Program-made: the position numbers and the translations under genes | NCBI RefSeq assembly: GCF_016772475.1 | Contig: NZ_CP068595.1 | Coordinates: 4,712,001 to 4,776,000 of the forward strand | Source of the DNA: Paenibacillus sonchi | GTDB lineage: Bacteria > Bacillota > Bacilli > Paenibacillales > Paenibacillaceae | DNA length: 64,000 bases | Direction: 5' to 3' | In this document: one piece after another, positions 25,596-33,712 of the stretch | How positions within the stretch are numbered: the stretch's first letter is position 1 | Layout of the letters: each line of letters begins with the position of its first letter | The notes under the pieces: model-generated | Told to the model about the DNA's origin: nothing | The model's input: the letters and a program-made list of their open reading frames with translations, nothing else | Database searches by the model: none

Positions 25596-25766
25596 GGAAT
25601 CCCTCCCTGTATGTTACTTGCCCTAATCTTATCAGGCGAATATTTCAAGGGCGTTAACCGGAGGTTAAACAAAACACGGTGGACAAAAAGTAATTCCAAA
25701 ACATTATAAAATCTTTATTTTCTCTTGATAAGCTGTGTCCAGACAAGCAAGAGAGGATGGGATTAG

Positions 25767-26482
25767 ATGCAATACATTTTGGAGACGAAGCACTTAAACA
25801 AGCGGTTCAAGCGGCAGCAGGCCGTGGAGGACGTTTCACTGAAGATCCCGGCAGGCACGGTATACGGGCTGCTTGGGCCCAATGGGGCAGGCAAAACGAC
25901 GACACTGAAAATGATTACAGGCCTTCTGCGCCCGAGCGGGGAGAGATTCTGCTTGGCGGCAAGCCCTGGGAAAGAAAGCAGCTGGAGCGGATCGGCGCAT
26001 TGATTGAATCTCCGGCGCTGTACGGGAATCTTACGGCCCGGGAGAACCTGACGGTGCATACCAAGCTGCTGGGGCAGTCTGCGCAAAGAATCGATGAGGT
26101 GCTGCACACCGTGGATTTACAGGAGACCGGCTCCAAAAAGGCCTCCCAATTTTCCCTCGGCATGAAACAGAGACTGGGCATCGCGATTGCTCTGCTGAAC
26201 CGCCCGGAGCTGCTGATTCTGGATGAGCCGACGAACGGGCTGGACCCGCTCGGCATTCAGGAGCTGCGGGAACTGATCCGCTCCTTTCCGGCGCAGGGCA
26301 TCACGGTCATTCTCTCCAGCCACATTTTGTCCGAGGTGGAGCAGATTGCCGACTATATCGGCATTATCAGCGGCGGGCGGCTGGGCCATGAGAGCATAAT
26401 ACACAAAGGCGAGGATCTGGAGACCCTGTTCATGCAGGTCGTTGCCCGGAACCGGGAACAGGCGGGGGTGCACCATGCTTAA
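25767..26482 (+). pseudogene. ABC transporter ATPase, LanF/BcrA type, one frameshift
   Basis: The repaired protein is about 238 residues. Walker A is [15 protein letters not shown] (about 35-49), the signature region is QFSLGMKQRLGIAIAL, Walker B is LLILDEPTNGLDPLG and the switch His is in SSHILSEVEQ. The order and the sequences are those of BcrA/LanF ATPases, which power export or membrane clearance of peptide antibiotics. The frame breaks at the G run 25938-25941: RPSGE runs into a stop at 26003, while the shifted frame reads [25 protein letters not shown]. One missing G repairs it. The downstream permease start overlaps the end of this gene by 8 bp, so it heads an operon with the two permeases and the two-component system. 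Confidence 0.9.
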
Positions 26483-27233
26483 TATCTTCCAGTCTGAGCA
26501 TTTAAAATACAGACGCAGCTTTTCGGTAAAGCTGGTCTGGGCGGCCCCGCTGTTTTTTGTTCTGTTCGCGCTCGTTGCACTGCTGTATCTTCCCAAAGGA
26601 CAGAGCCTGCCGGGTGACCTGTTTCTCGGTATGGTGTTTAACTGGTGGCCGTTTATATTTGTGCCGCTCGGCACGGCGCTGCTCTGTGCTCTGGCTGAGG
26701 TTAGGGAACGCAAGGCCGGAAATTACCGCGGCCTCCGGCTGCACAATGTCCGTCCCGGAGCATTATGGTTCGGCAAAATCATAGTGCTGGCCTACTATAT
26801 GCTGCTGTCCTCCCTGGGAACTATTGCTGCTGCTCTGATTGCCGGCCTGCTGATTACGGATGCAACCCTTCCTGTTGAAAAGGTTGTGGTTGCCAGCCTG
26901 CTCACTTGGCTGGTATCGTTAAGCCTCATTCCGCTCCAGCTGCTGGCAGCGGCGTGGAAGGGCATGGCGGCATCTGTCGGGCTGGGTATTGCCGGTATGT
27001 TCGCCGGTGTAATTGCCGCACCCGGGCCGAACTGGCTCTATGTTCCATGGAGCTGGGCCCTGCGGCTGATGTGTCCGGTAGCCGGTGTGCATCCGAACGG
27101 GGTCCCGCTGGAATCCGGCAGCCCGCTGCTCGAACCCTCGGTGATTCCGGAGGGAATTGCCGTATCCCTGCTGTTTTTTGCGGCCAGCTCCTGGCTCACG
27201 GGAGTGTGGTTTGCCCGGAAAGAGGTGAAATAG
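26475..27233 (+). CDS. Lantibiotic-immunity-type ABC permease (MutE/LanE-like)
   Basis: A 252-residue membrane protein beginning MLNIFQSEHLKYRRSFSVKLVWAAPLFF, with six hydrophobic segments. The short N-terminal Ser-Glu-x-x-Lys motif and the central PFIFVPLGTALLCALAEVRERKAGNYRGLRLHNVRPGALW are typical of the EpiE/MutE permease family. These permeases pair with a LanF ATPase and a LanG permease to protect against lantibiotics or bacitracin-like peptides. The ATG at 26475 overlaps the ATPase stop by 8 bp, so translation is coupled. It lies in an intact frame, unlike its two partners. Confidence 0.9.
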   Translation: MLNIFQSEHLKYRRSFSVKLVWAAPLFFVLFALVALLYLPKGQSLPGDLFLGMVFNWWPFIFVPLGTALLCALAEVRERKAGNYRGLRLHNVRPGALWFGKIIVLAYYMLLSSLGTIAAALIAGLLITDATLPVEKVVVASLLTWLVSLSLIPLQLLAAAWKGMAASVGLGIAGMFAGVIAAPGPNWLYVPWSWALRLMCPVAGVHPNGVPLESGSPLLEPSVIPEGIAVSLLFFAASSWLTGVWFARKEVK

Positions 27234-27235
27234 CG

Positions 27236-28020
27236 ATGCTGCTGCGGTTACTATCTTCTGACTGGCTCAAAACAAAGCGGACGCCGGTCCGCTGGCTGAC
27301 GGGGGCCGCCATTCTGGGCTATCCTGCGCTTCTGCTGTGGTATTTCGCCCGCCCTGCGCGTACGGCGGAGCTGCCCTATGAGATACATCAGGCCTTTTTT
27401 CAATCGGCCAGCATTATTCTGCCTGTCGGCATAGGGTTGCTGGCCGGACTGCTCGCGGCCCAGGAAGAGAACGCCGGGCATTTCAACGGCCTGCTGGGGC
27501 AGAGCGCCCCCAGAACGCTGATCTATCTAAGCAAGCTGCTGCAGCTGGTTATGCTGGTGACGGTATTTCTGTTCGGCTCTATGCTGGTGTTGTTATCCGG
27601 GATGCGCTACCTGCTGCATATCGAACAGCCTGGCATCGGGATATTTATGCTCAGCGGCTTACTTGCACTGGCGGGCAGTCTGGCCCTGTGCGTGCTGCAT
27701 TTGTTCCTGGCGCTCGCCTACGGGCTGGGCGCTTCCGTTGGAGCAGGAGGGGCGGGACTGCTGGTTGCCGCCATCATCGGCACTACTTCCATAGGCGACG
27801 CCATCTGGCCTTGTGTGCCATGGTCCTGGCCGGCGCGGCTGGCTGGACTTCCAGCCTTGGCTATGCCCGGGCTTACGCTGCCGGAGGGTTTTACGTTATC
27901 CGGTTTTTTACGGGATCAGCTGTTCCGGGACTCGTTCCGGCTTGTGCAGTATTCATGCTGGCGGCCGTTTGTAGTATACTATGGTTTTGCAGATGGGAAG
28001 GCCGCAAAAGCTATGAGTAA
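27236..28020 (+). pseudogene. Lantibiotic-immunity-type ABC permease (MutG/LanG-like), C-terminal frameshift
   Basis: Starts MLLRLLSSDWLKTKRTPVRWLTGAAILGYPALLLWYF, 3 bp after the LanE-like gene. Six membrane segments are expected, with QEENAGHFNGLLGQSAPR between segments 2 and 3, a hallmark of LanG/MutG. After LPEGFTLSG the original frame gives a polar tail to 28039. A frame one base earlier gives FFTGSAVPGLVPACAVFMLA, then a Trp-Phe-Cys-Arg-Trp-Glu-Gly end and a stop at 28020, the normal last helix and RRWEGR-type tail. One extra T in the run 27904-27909 would restore it. This is the second broken gene of the same operon, again in a homopolymer. Confidence 0.82.
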
Positions 28021-28040
28021 CAAAAGACAGGAGGAATAAG

Positions 28041-28727
28041 GTGAGCAGAATTCTGATCATCGATGATGAGGTGGCCTTGGTTCTGCTGCTCACCGATGAG
28101 CTGCAGGCCAAGGGGCATGAGGTGCTGGCCGCTTACGACGGCAACGAAGGGGTCAGGCTGGCGGACAGGGAGCCCGATTTGGTAATCCTCGACATTATGA
28201 TGCCGGGGATGAACGGCTTTGAGGTCTGCCGCAGCATCCGCGATCGGGTAAGCTGCCCGATAATTTTTCTGAGCGCCAGGCAGTCGGAAGCGGACCGGGT
28301 CCGGGGGCTGACTCTGGGCGGCGATGATTATGTGATCAAGCCGTTTGGCCTCCGGGAGCTGCTGGCCCGGATTGAGGCCAATCTGCGGCGGGAGGAGCGG
28401 TCGCGGCAGAAACCCCAGCAGCAGAGCCGGCTGCGGTTCGGCAAGCTGGAGCTAAGCCTTAAGGAACGGCTGGTCAGCGTGGCAGGAGAGCCGGTCGCGC
28501 TGACCCGGCGGGAATACGAGATCACCGAGCTGCTGGCGCTGCATGGCGGGCAGGTGTTTTCGCGCGAGCATATTTATGAAAAGGTGTGGGGGTATGATGC
28601 CGAAGGGGATGCCTCCACCGTGGTGGAGCATGTCAAGAAAATCCGCGCCAAGCTGGCCGCTGCCGATCCATCCGGCGATTATATCTCTACTGTATGGGGA
28701 ATCGGCTACAAATGGACAAATCCGTAA
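28041..28727 (+). CDS. OmpR-family response regulator of the LanFEG module
   Basis: A 228-residue protein from a GTG start 5 nt after AGGAGGAATAAG. The receiver domain has DD at 8-9, phosphoacceptor Asp51 in LVILDIMMPGMNG, Ser/Thr in IIFLSAR and Lys in DYVIKPFG. The C-terminal winged helix (ALTRREYEITELLALHGGQVFSREHIYEKVWGYDAEGDASTVVEHVKKIRAKL) is OmpR/PhoB type. It belongs to the group of regulators encoded with peptide-antibiotic ABC transporters (SpaR/BcrR-like context) and probably activates the preceding transporter genes. The kinase gene follows by 15 bp. Confidence 0.93.
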   Translation: MSRILIIDDEVALVLLLTDELQAKGHEVLAAYDGNEGVRLADREPDLVILDIMMPGMNGFEVCRSIRDRVSCPIIFLSARQSEADRVRGLTLGGDDYVIKPFGLRELLARIEANLRREERSRQKPQQQSRLRFGKLELSLKERLVSVAGEPVALTRREYEITELLALHGGQVFSREHIYEKVWGYDAEGDASTVVEHVKKIRAKLAAADPSGDYISTVWGIGYKWTNP

Positions 28728-28742
28728 GCAAGGAGCTGCCGT

Positions 28743-30188
28743 ATGAACAAAAGACCGCTTAAAACCCAGTTTCAGCTGGCTTTTACCTATATTATCCTGG
28801 CCAGCGTAGTGGCGACGGTAATTACCTATGCATTTGCCGTGCTGCTCTTTATGCGGGTGGAGAACAAGCTGGTCTATCCCGCCAATCATTATGAGAAACG
28901 CCTGCCTGCCATCGAAAGCTATATTCTGCAGCAGCAGACGGCACTGCTTGCCTCTTCAGCCAGAACGGCGCTGGAAGCGGCGATACCGGGTGAGGGCATC
29001 ACCTACCAGGTGGTGGACAGGAATGGGGACAAAATATATGGCTCATTGGAGAAGGTGAATGTTTCCGGCCGCACGGAGCTGTACAAGCGTCTGAATACGA
29101 CCACCAGTGTTCAGGGAAGATATGTGCGCACGGTGCCGATCATCGATGGGGAAGGTGCTGTCAAAGGGGCGGTGCTGCTGTCCTATGCCCTGAAGCCTAC
29201 CTATGTGAATGAATCCGGCAACTGGTGGCTGACGGTGATTTTTATTGGCGCACTGGTGTCGCCTTTCCTTTATATCATCCTGTTCGCCCTGCTCTTCTCG
29301 CGGGTGTTGTCGAACAACATCAACAAGCCGCTGCGCCTGCTGATGGAGGCTGCCCGCAAGATTAAAGAGAAGGACCTTGACTTCGAAATCGGCTATCATT
29401 CGGACAATGAGCTGGGCCAGCTGAGCAGCGCTTTTGACGAAATGAAGACAGAGCTGGAGAGCTCGCTTTCGGCACAATGGCGGATGGAGCAGGAACGGGT
29501 GGAAATGGTCGAAGCGCTGGCGCATGATCTGAAGGCTCCGCTCTCCATCATCCGCAGCTACACCGAAGCGCTGATGGATTCAGGAGGGACGGACGATGAA
29601 AGGCTGCAGCGCTATCTTGGCGTGATTCACGAGAATGCGGGCAAAAGCAGCGAACTGGTGCGGCAGATGCAGTATACCTCGGATATGGAGCGGACGGATA
29701 CCGTACTCCATGCGGAGACTTTTGAGCTGGCGCCGTTTCTGGAACGGAAAATCAAGGCTTACGGGCTGGAGGCGGGCCAAAAAGGGATTGACATCATTTT
29801 GCGGATGGAAGACGCGGCAGGGATCTGCCTTTACACGGATGCAGAGCTGCTGGAGCGTATTCTCGACAATGTGGTGATGAACAGCCTGGAATATACACCA
29901 AGCGGAGGTTCGATTTCGGTGTCCGTTACCCTGCGCGGCAGCCGTGTCTTGTACGAAATCTGTGATACCGGCCCCGGCTTCAGCCGCAGGGATCTGGAGA
30001 AGGCTGTTCAGAAATTCTACCGGGGAGATGACGCCAGAGCCAGCAGGGACGGTCATTCCGGGCTTGGCCTGTACATTGCAAAACAGCTGGCTGCCAAGCT
30101 GGGCGGTTCGATCCGCCTGAGCAACACGCCGGAGGGCGGAGCCTGTGTGGCGGTGGAGCATGAAGGCGGCAGGCCGATAAAGGGATAA
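28743..30188 (+). CDS. Sensor histidine kinase of the LanFEG module
   Basis: A 481-residue membrane kinase. Membrane helix 1 is at about 12-36 and helix 2 at about 162-188. The extracytoplasmic part between (about 125 residues) is larger than in intramembrane-sensing BceS kinases, so it may bind its ligand directly. After helix 2 there is a HAMP domain (NKPLRLLMEAARKIKEKDLDFEI), HisKA with the phosphoacceptor His at about 260 in VEALAHDLKAPLSIIRSYTEAL, and HATPase_c with N-box (VVMNSLEYTPSGG), G1 (EICDTGPGF) and G2 (GHSGLGLYIAKQL). It presumably phosphorylates the response regulator at 28041 in response to a peptide antibiotic. Confidence 0.93.
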   Translation: MNKRPLKTQFQLAFTYIILASVVATVITYAFAVLLFMRVENKLVYPANHYEKRLPAIESYILQQQTALLASSARTALEAAIPGEGITYQVVDRNGDKIYGSLEKVNVSGRTELYKRLNTTTSVQGRYVRTVPIIDGEGAVKGAVLLSYALKPTYVNESGNWWLTVIFIGALVSPFLYIILFALLFSRVLSNNINKPLRLLMEAARKIKEKDLDFEIGYHSDNELGQLSSAFDEMKTELESSLSAQWRMEQERVEMVEALAHDLKAPLSIIRSYTEALMDSGGTDDERLQRYLGVIHENAGKSSELVRQMQYTSDMERTDTVLHAETFELAPFLERKIKAYGLEAGQKGIDIILRMEDAAGICLYTDAELLERILDNVVMNSLEYTPSGGSISVSVTLRGSRVLYEICDTGPGFSRRDLEKAVQKFYRGDDARASRDGHSGLGLYIAKQLAAKLGGSIRLSNTPEGGACVAVEHEGGRPIKG

Positions 30189-30256
30189 GTGTCAGCGGTT
30201 AATATTCCGCAAACATTTGCTTAGAACCTCCATAACGTTTCCCGTGTATAATCTGT

Positions 30257-30280
30257 CCAAGTGAATCCGAGCTCACTTGG
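30257..30280. promoter_or_regulatory. Inverted repeat in the leader of the UMF1-type transporter gene
   Basis: CCAAGTGA, 8 bases, TCACTTGG. It starts 9 bp after a TATAAT box (30247-30252) that lacks a clear -35 partner. Position and symmetry suit an operator, though a small leader hairpin is also possible. Confidence 0.45.
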
Positions 30281-30317
30281 CCTGGAAATCTGATTACACG
30301 AGAGGGAAATGACCAAC

Positions 30318-31643
30318 ATGAACAAATCTGCGGTACGCGCTTGGCTCATGTATGATTGGGCAAATTCAGCCTATGCGACAACGGTATTGGCAGCGGTACT
30401 GCCAATCTTCTACAGTTCGGTGGCGGCCAGCGGCCTAAGTGAAAATACGGCAGCATCGTATCTCGCGTATACTCACGCCATCGGGATGGCTCTGGTCGCG
30501 CTGGTGTCTCCGCTGCTCGGCTCCATTTCCGACCTGTCGGGCCGGAAAACCAGCTTTCTGACGGCATTTGCACTGCTCGGCATCGTCTCAACGATGGGCT
30601 TCGCCCTGGTCGGAGAGGGGGACTGGCTGCTCGCTTCCGCGCTGCTGGTACTCTCTACGCTTGGATTTGCCGGCAGTCTGACCTTTTATGACTCGATGCT
30701 GCCAGACCTGGTGCCCTCCGGGAAAAGAGACAATGTCTCCGCTAAAGGTTATGCTCTTGGTTATGTGGGCGGCGGGGTGCTGCTGGCGGTCAATCTGCTG
30801 ATGATTCAACAGCCGCAGCTGCTGGGCATGAAGGATACGCTAGCAGGAACACGGCTCTCCTTTGTAACTGTCGGATTGTGGTGGCTGATTTTCTCCATTC
30901 CGGTCATCCGCCGTGTGCCTAATCTTCCCCGGCAGACCGCCGGCTTAAGTGCTGGCGGATACGTCCGGGCAGCCGCCCGGAGAATCGGCGGTTCAACCCG
31001 TGACATCAAGCGTTATCCGCAACTGGTCCGGCTGATCGCTGCTTTCTGGTTCTACAATGACGGGATTAACACGATTATTCTAATGGCTACGATTTATGGA
31101 ACGACGCTGGGGATCGGCTCAAGCGACCTGATTCTGGCGCTCTTGATCACGCAGTTTGTCGGTTTTCCAAGCACAATCATGCTCGGCAAAACCGCAGAGA
31201 GGCTAGGTGCCAAACGGATGCTTCTGGTCTCGCTTTTCATCTATGTGCTGATTGTAATCCTCGGCTTCGGCATGACCCGGGCTGTGCATTTTTATATCCT
31301 GGCGGTTATGGTGGGCCTGGTTCAGGGGGGAAGCCAGTCGATTTCCCGTTCCCTGCTTAGTGATTTGATGCCGCTGAAGCGCACCGGTGAGTTTTTTGGC
31401 TTTGTGAACATTACCAGCAAATTTTCTTCGATCTTTGGCCCGTTTGTCTTTGGGCTGGTGGGGCAGCTCACCGGGAATCCAAGACTTGGCATTCTCTCCC
31501 TGCTGCTGTTCTTCGGACTGGGGATTATGATTGTGCTGAAGCTCGATGTGGAGAAGGGGAAGCAGGACGCGCTGCAGGACGGAGATCCGCCGGTCCCGCC
31601 AGCTCCGCCGCGTATTCCGGCACATGCGGCAGCAGAGGTATAA
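30318..31643 (+). CDS. MFS transporter, UMF1 / Atg22-like
   Basis: A 441-residue transporter with about 12 membrane helices. The N-terminus NKSAVRAWLMYDWANSAYATTVLAAVLPIFYSS is diagnostic of the UMF1/vacuole-effluxer Atg22-like family (WxxYDWANSAY). The GSISDLSGRKTSFL loop is the MFS motif A equivalent, and LVQGGSQSISRSLLSDLMPLKRTGEFFGF near helix 10 is also typical. Bacterial members have no established substrate; yeast Atg22 exports amino acids from the vacuole. The C-terminus is proline-rich. ATG 30318 has GAGGG 11 nt upstream; the in-frame ATG at 30309 is only 2 nt from it. A terminator follows at 31716. Confidence 0.88.
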   Translation: MNKSAVRAWLMYDWANSAYATTVLAAVLPIFYSSVAASGLSENTAASYLAYTHAIGMALVALVSPLLGSISDLSGRKTSFLTAFALLGIVSTMGFALVGEGDWLLASALLVLSTLGFAGSLTFYDSMLPDLVPSGKRDNVSAKGYALGYVGGGVLLAVNLLMIQQPQLLGMKDTLAGTRLSFVTVGLWWLIFSIPVIRRVPNLPRQTAGLSAGGYVRAAARRIGGSTRDIKRYPQLVRLIAAFWFYNDGINTIILMATIYGTTLGIGSSDLILALLITQFVGFPSTIMLGKTAERLGAKRMLLVSLFIYVLIVILGFGMTRAVHFYILAVMVGLVQGGSQSISRSLLSDLMPLKRTGEFFGFVNITSKFSSIFGPFVFGLVGQLTGNPRLGILSLLLFFGLGIMIVLKLDVEKGKQDALQDGDPPVPPAPPRIPAHAAAEV

Positions 31644-31715
31644 CCGCTGAATGGCTATCCACGGACTCAGGTGCTGCCCGGAGATAAATAAGCTTTGCAC
31701 AGAGAGGTCTTCTTG

Positions 31716-31748
31716 ACACCTGCCACTGCGGAAGCGGCAGGTGTTTTG
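31716..31748 (+). terminator. Intrinsic terminator after the UMF1-type gene
   Basis: ACACCTGCC pairs with GGCAGGTGT, 11-base loop, followed by TTTT. Confidence 0.8.
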
Positions 31749-31833
31749 CGGCTGCAGCAAAAAACAGACCTCCCTGCGGAGATCTGTCCAGCGTATGTCC
31801 TATATGGATGGTTTACGCCATACACTTACGTCT

Positions 31834-32814
31834 TTACGAGATAATACCTGCCTCCCAGATCGGCTCGGCATACAGATTCTTAAGCTTGCTGCTGCACTCT
31901 TTGCCTGTATCGTAGGAACGGTCGCCCAGCACCTGCTTGAAATGCTCCAGCGCGCGGGCAGCTTCGGCCGGGACCGTGCTGTTCAGCCACGAAGCCAGAG
32001 CGCGCAGCACTGTCCGGCCTTCCGCAAGCGCCTCCTCCCACAGGTCCCAGACACTTTCCGTCCGCACCTCGGAATAGAGCGCCGAATGCCGCCACTCGCC
32101 GTGTTTTTCGTTGAGGTAATCGAGCTTCTCTTCGGCAGGGGACAGCTGCTGTGAAAACAAGCGGCGGGCCTTGCCCCGGAGCAGCGATTTCTTCCACCCC
32201 TTGGGATCGTATAACCATTTATGCGCCAAAATCATGTCGAGGTATGCCTCATGCCAGATTTCAGAAGGGAGGCGCCGGGACTCGGGATACCAGTCTGACG
32301 CTGTTTCGCGGAGAATCATGTGGATCGGGAAGGGCAGGCGGGAGCCCACATTGATTTTTTTCCAGGCCGCATGCCGCCAGGTATCCAGCTGTTTCCGCCG
32401 CTTCATGAACAAAGTGTCAAGGACAATCTCAAAACGCTGGTGATTGCGGTGCTTGTAGCCCGCTTTCCAATTGATATAGGGATGAAGGTTGCGGTCCAGC
32501 AGATGGTGGGTAAGGAAGCCCAGAAAATATTGCTGCGCCTCCTTCAGCTCACCCGAGGGAAGGGCCAAAGCCCGCTGCCAGAAATCAACCAGTACAGGTC
32601 CGCAGTTTTCCGTGTGCATAAGGTCACCGAGGCGGATGGCCCGGGTATCCTTTTTCCAGGGCAGAAAGCTGTGGTACAGCAGGAAATCCGGTCCCTGGCA
32701 GCCCAGGTGGTACAGCTCAGGACGGTTTTTCCTCTCCGCCAGAAAAGGGAAATCGCGGCTGAATTCGTCCGCCAGCTGCTGCCCATACTCCAGATGCATC
32801 CAAATGTTCGGCAT
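31834..32814 (-). CDS. Zinc-dependent phospholipase C family protein
   Basis: A 326-residue protein beginning MPNIWMHLEYGQQLADEFSRDFPF. The early MPNIWMH and LYHLGCQGPDFLLYH, then HTENCGPVLVDFW, YFLGFLTHHLLDRNLHPYIN and HRFEIVLDTLFM-like stretches are the His/Asp zinc-ligand pattern of the Zn_dep_PLPC family. There is no signal peptide, so it is probably cytoplasmic. Members of this Bacillus/Paenibacillus group are annotated by homology only; hydrolysis of phospholipids is not shown. The start is preceded by AAGAGGGGTG. The upstream gene (VOC protein) is divergent with about 260 bp between the two. Confidence 0.85.
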   Translation of the reverse strand: MPNIWMHLEYGQQLADEFSRDFPFLAERKNRPELYHLGCQGPDFLLYHSFLPWKKDTRAIRLGDLMHTENCGPVLVDFWQRALALPSGELKEAQQYFLGFLTHHLLDRNLHPYINWKAGYKHRNHQRFEIVLDTLFMKRRKQLDTWRHAAWKKINVGSRLPFPIHMILRETASDWYPESRRLPSEIWHEAYLDMILAHKWLYDPKGWKKSLLRGKARRLFSQQLSPAEEKLDYLNEKHGEWRHSALYSEVRTESVWDLWEEALAEGRTVLRALASWLNSTVPAEAARALEHFKQVLGDRSYDTGKECSSKLKNLYAEPIWEAGIIS

Positions 32815-33072
32815 TCATTTCACCCCTCTTGATCGTTGTTACCCTCAGCATACAGGCTTCATGTTAAAAGAGATTAGATAATGCTCAAGCGGATTGTAAT
32901 TCTCTTGATGAAGCAGGAAGGAAAACCGGCGCTGCCCGTGGTGCTTCACCTTTAGGTTACTCCTCACCCTAGTCAATTTCAAGAAGTACAGCAATCGGGA
33001 AGAAACTCCTGCTGCTGTTTCATGCTATAATCGAGCGGTAAACACTCAAATTAATGCAGAGGTGATCAGAGA

Positions 33073-33489
33073 ATGGGATTCAAAGCAGGCCAGCTTTTTG
33101 TCAATTTGCCGGTAAATGATCTGCAGGCTTCGATTAACTTTTTTACCGCACTTGGTTTCGAATTCAATCTGCAGTATACCGATGAGAACGCCACATGTTT
33201 GATCATCAACGACAACACGTTTGCCATGCTGCTGACCAAAGAGTTCTTTAAGACGTTTGTCTCCAAGGAAATCGCCGACACCTCCAGCCACACTGAGGTC
33301 ATTATGGCCTTCTCCGCTTCCAGCAGAGCAGAGGTGGACGAGCTGGTGCACAAGGCGCTGGCCGCAGGCGGCAAGAAATATAATGATCCGGTCGACCACG
33401 GATTCATGTACAGCTGGAGCTTCCAGGACATCGACGGGCATCTGTGGGAAACCATGTATATGGAAGAAGACACGGCAGAGAACGCGTAA
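33073..33489 (+). CDS. VOC superfamily (glyoxalase-like) protein
   Basis: A 138-residue protein with two beta-alpha-beta-beta-beta modules: FVNLPVNDLQASINFFTALGFEFNLQYTDENATCLIIND and AAGGKKYNDPVDHGFMYSWSFQDIDGHLWETMYME. The second ends in the DxDGHxWE motif; Glu/His metal ligands of active VOC enzymes are partly preserved. It resembles the YfcK/PhnB-like cluster of glyoxalase-fold proteins often annotated as lactoylglutathione-lyase-like, whose substrates are unknown. The start follows AGAGGTGATCAGAGA. It is monocistronic with a strong terminator. Confidence 0.9.
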   Translation: MGFKAGQLFVNLPVNDLQASINFFTALGFEFNLQYTDENATCLIINDNTFAMLLTKEFFKTFVSKEIADTSSHTEVIMAFSASSRAEVDELVHKALAAGGKKYNDPVDHGFMYSWSFQDIDGHLWETMYMEEDTAENA

Positions 33490-33516
33490 ACATAGAGAAT
33501 ACGATGTCAAAAGACA

Positions 33517-33549
33517 GCAGGCCTCCTGAGACGGGAGGCCTGCTTTTTT
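33517..33549 (+). terminator. Intrinsic terminator after the VOC gene
   Basis: GCAGGCCTCC pairs with GGAGGCCTGC, 7-base loop, followed by TTTTTT. Confidence 0.92.
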
Positions 33550-33712
33550 GGATGGCTTGCGTAAGAATTCGATAAAATTGTGCGGCTTACAGCTTAGCCG
33601 GATGGCAGCTGGCATTCAGGAATATAGTGAATGCACACGTTAAATATCCTTGAATTTCAAATTATGAAAACGCTATAATTGAAAATGATTACATAATTGA
33701 AGGAGTCTACCT

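Noticed and set aside
25938..25941. Programmed frameshift in the LanF-like ATPase
   Set aside because: There is no slippery heptamer or downstream stimulatory structure typical of programmed shifts, and the same kind of error recurs in six unrelated genes.
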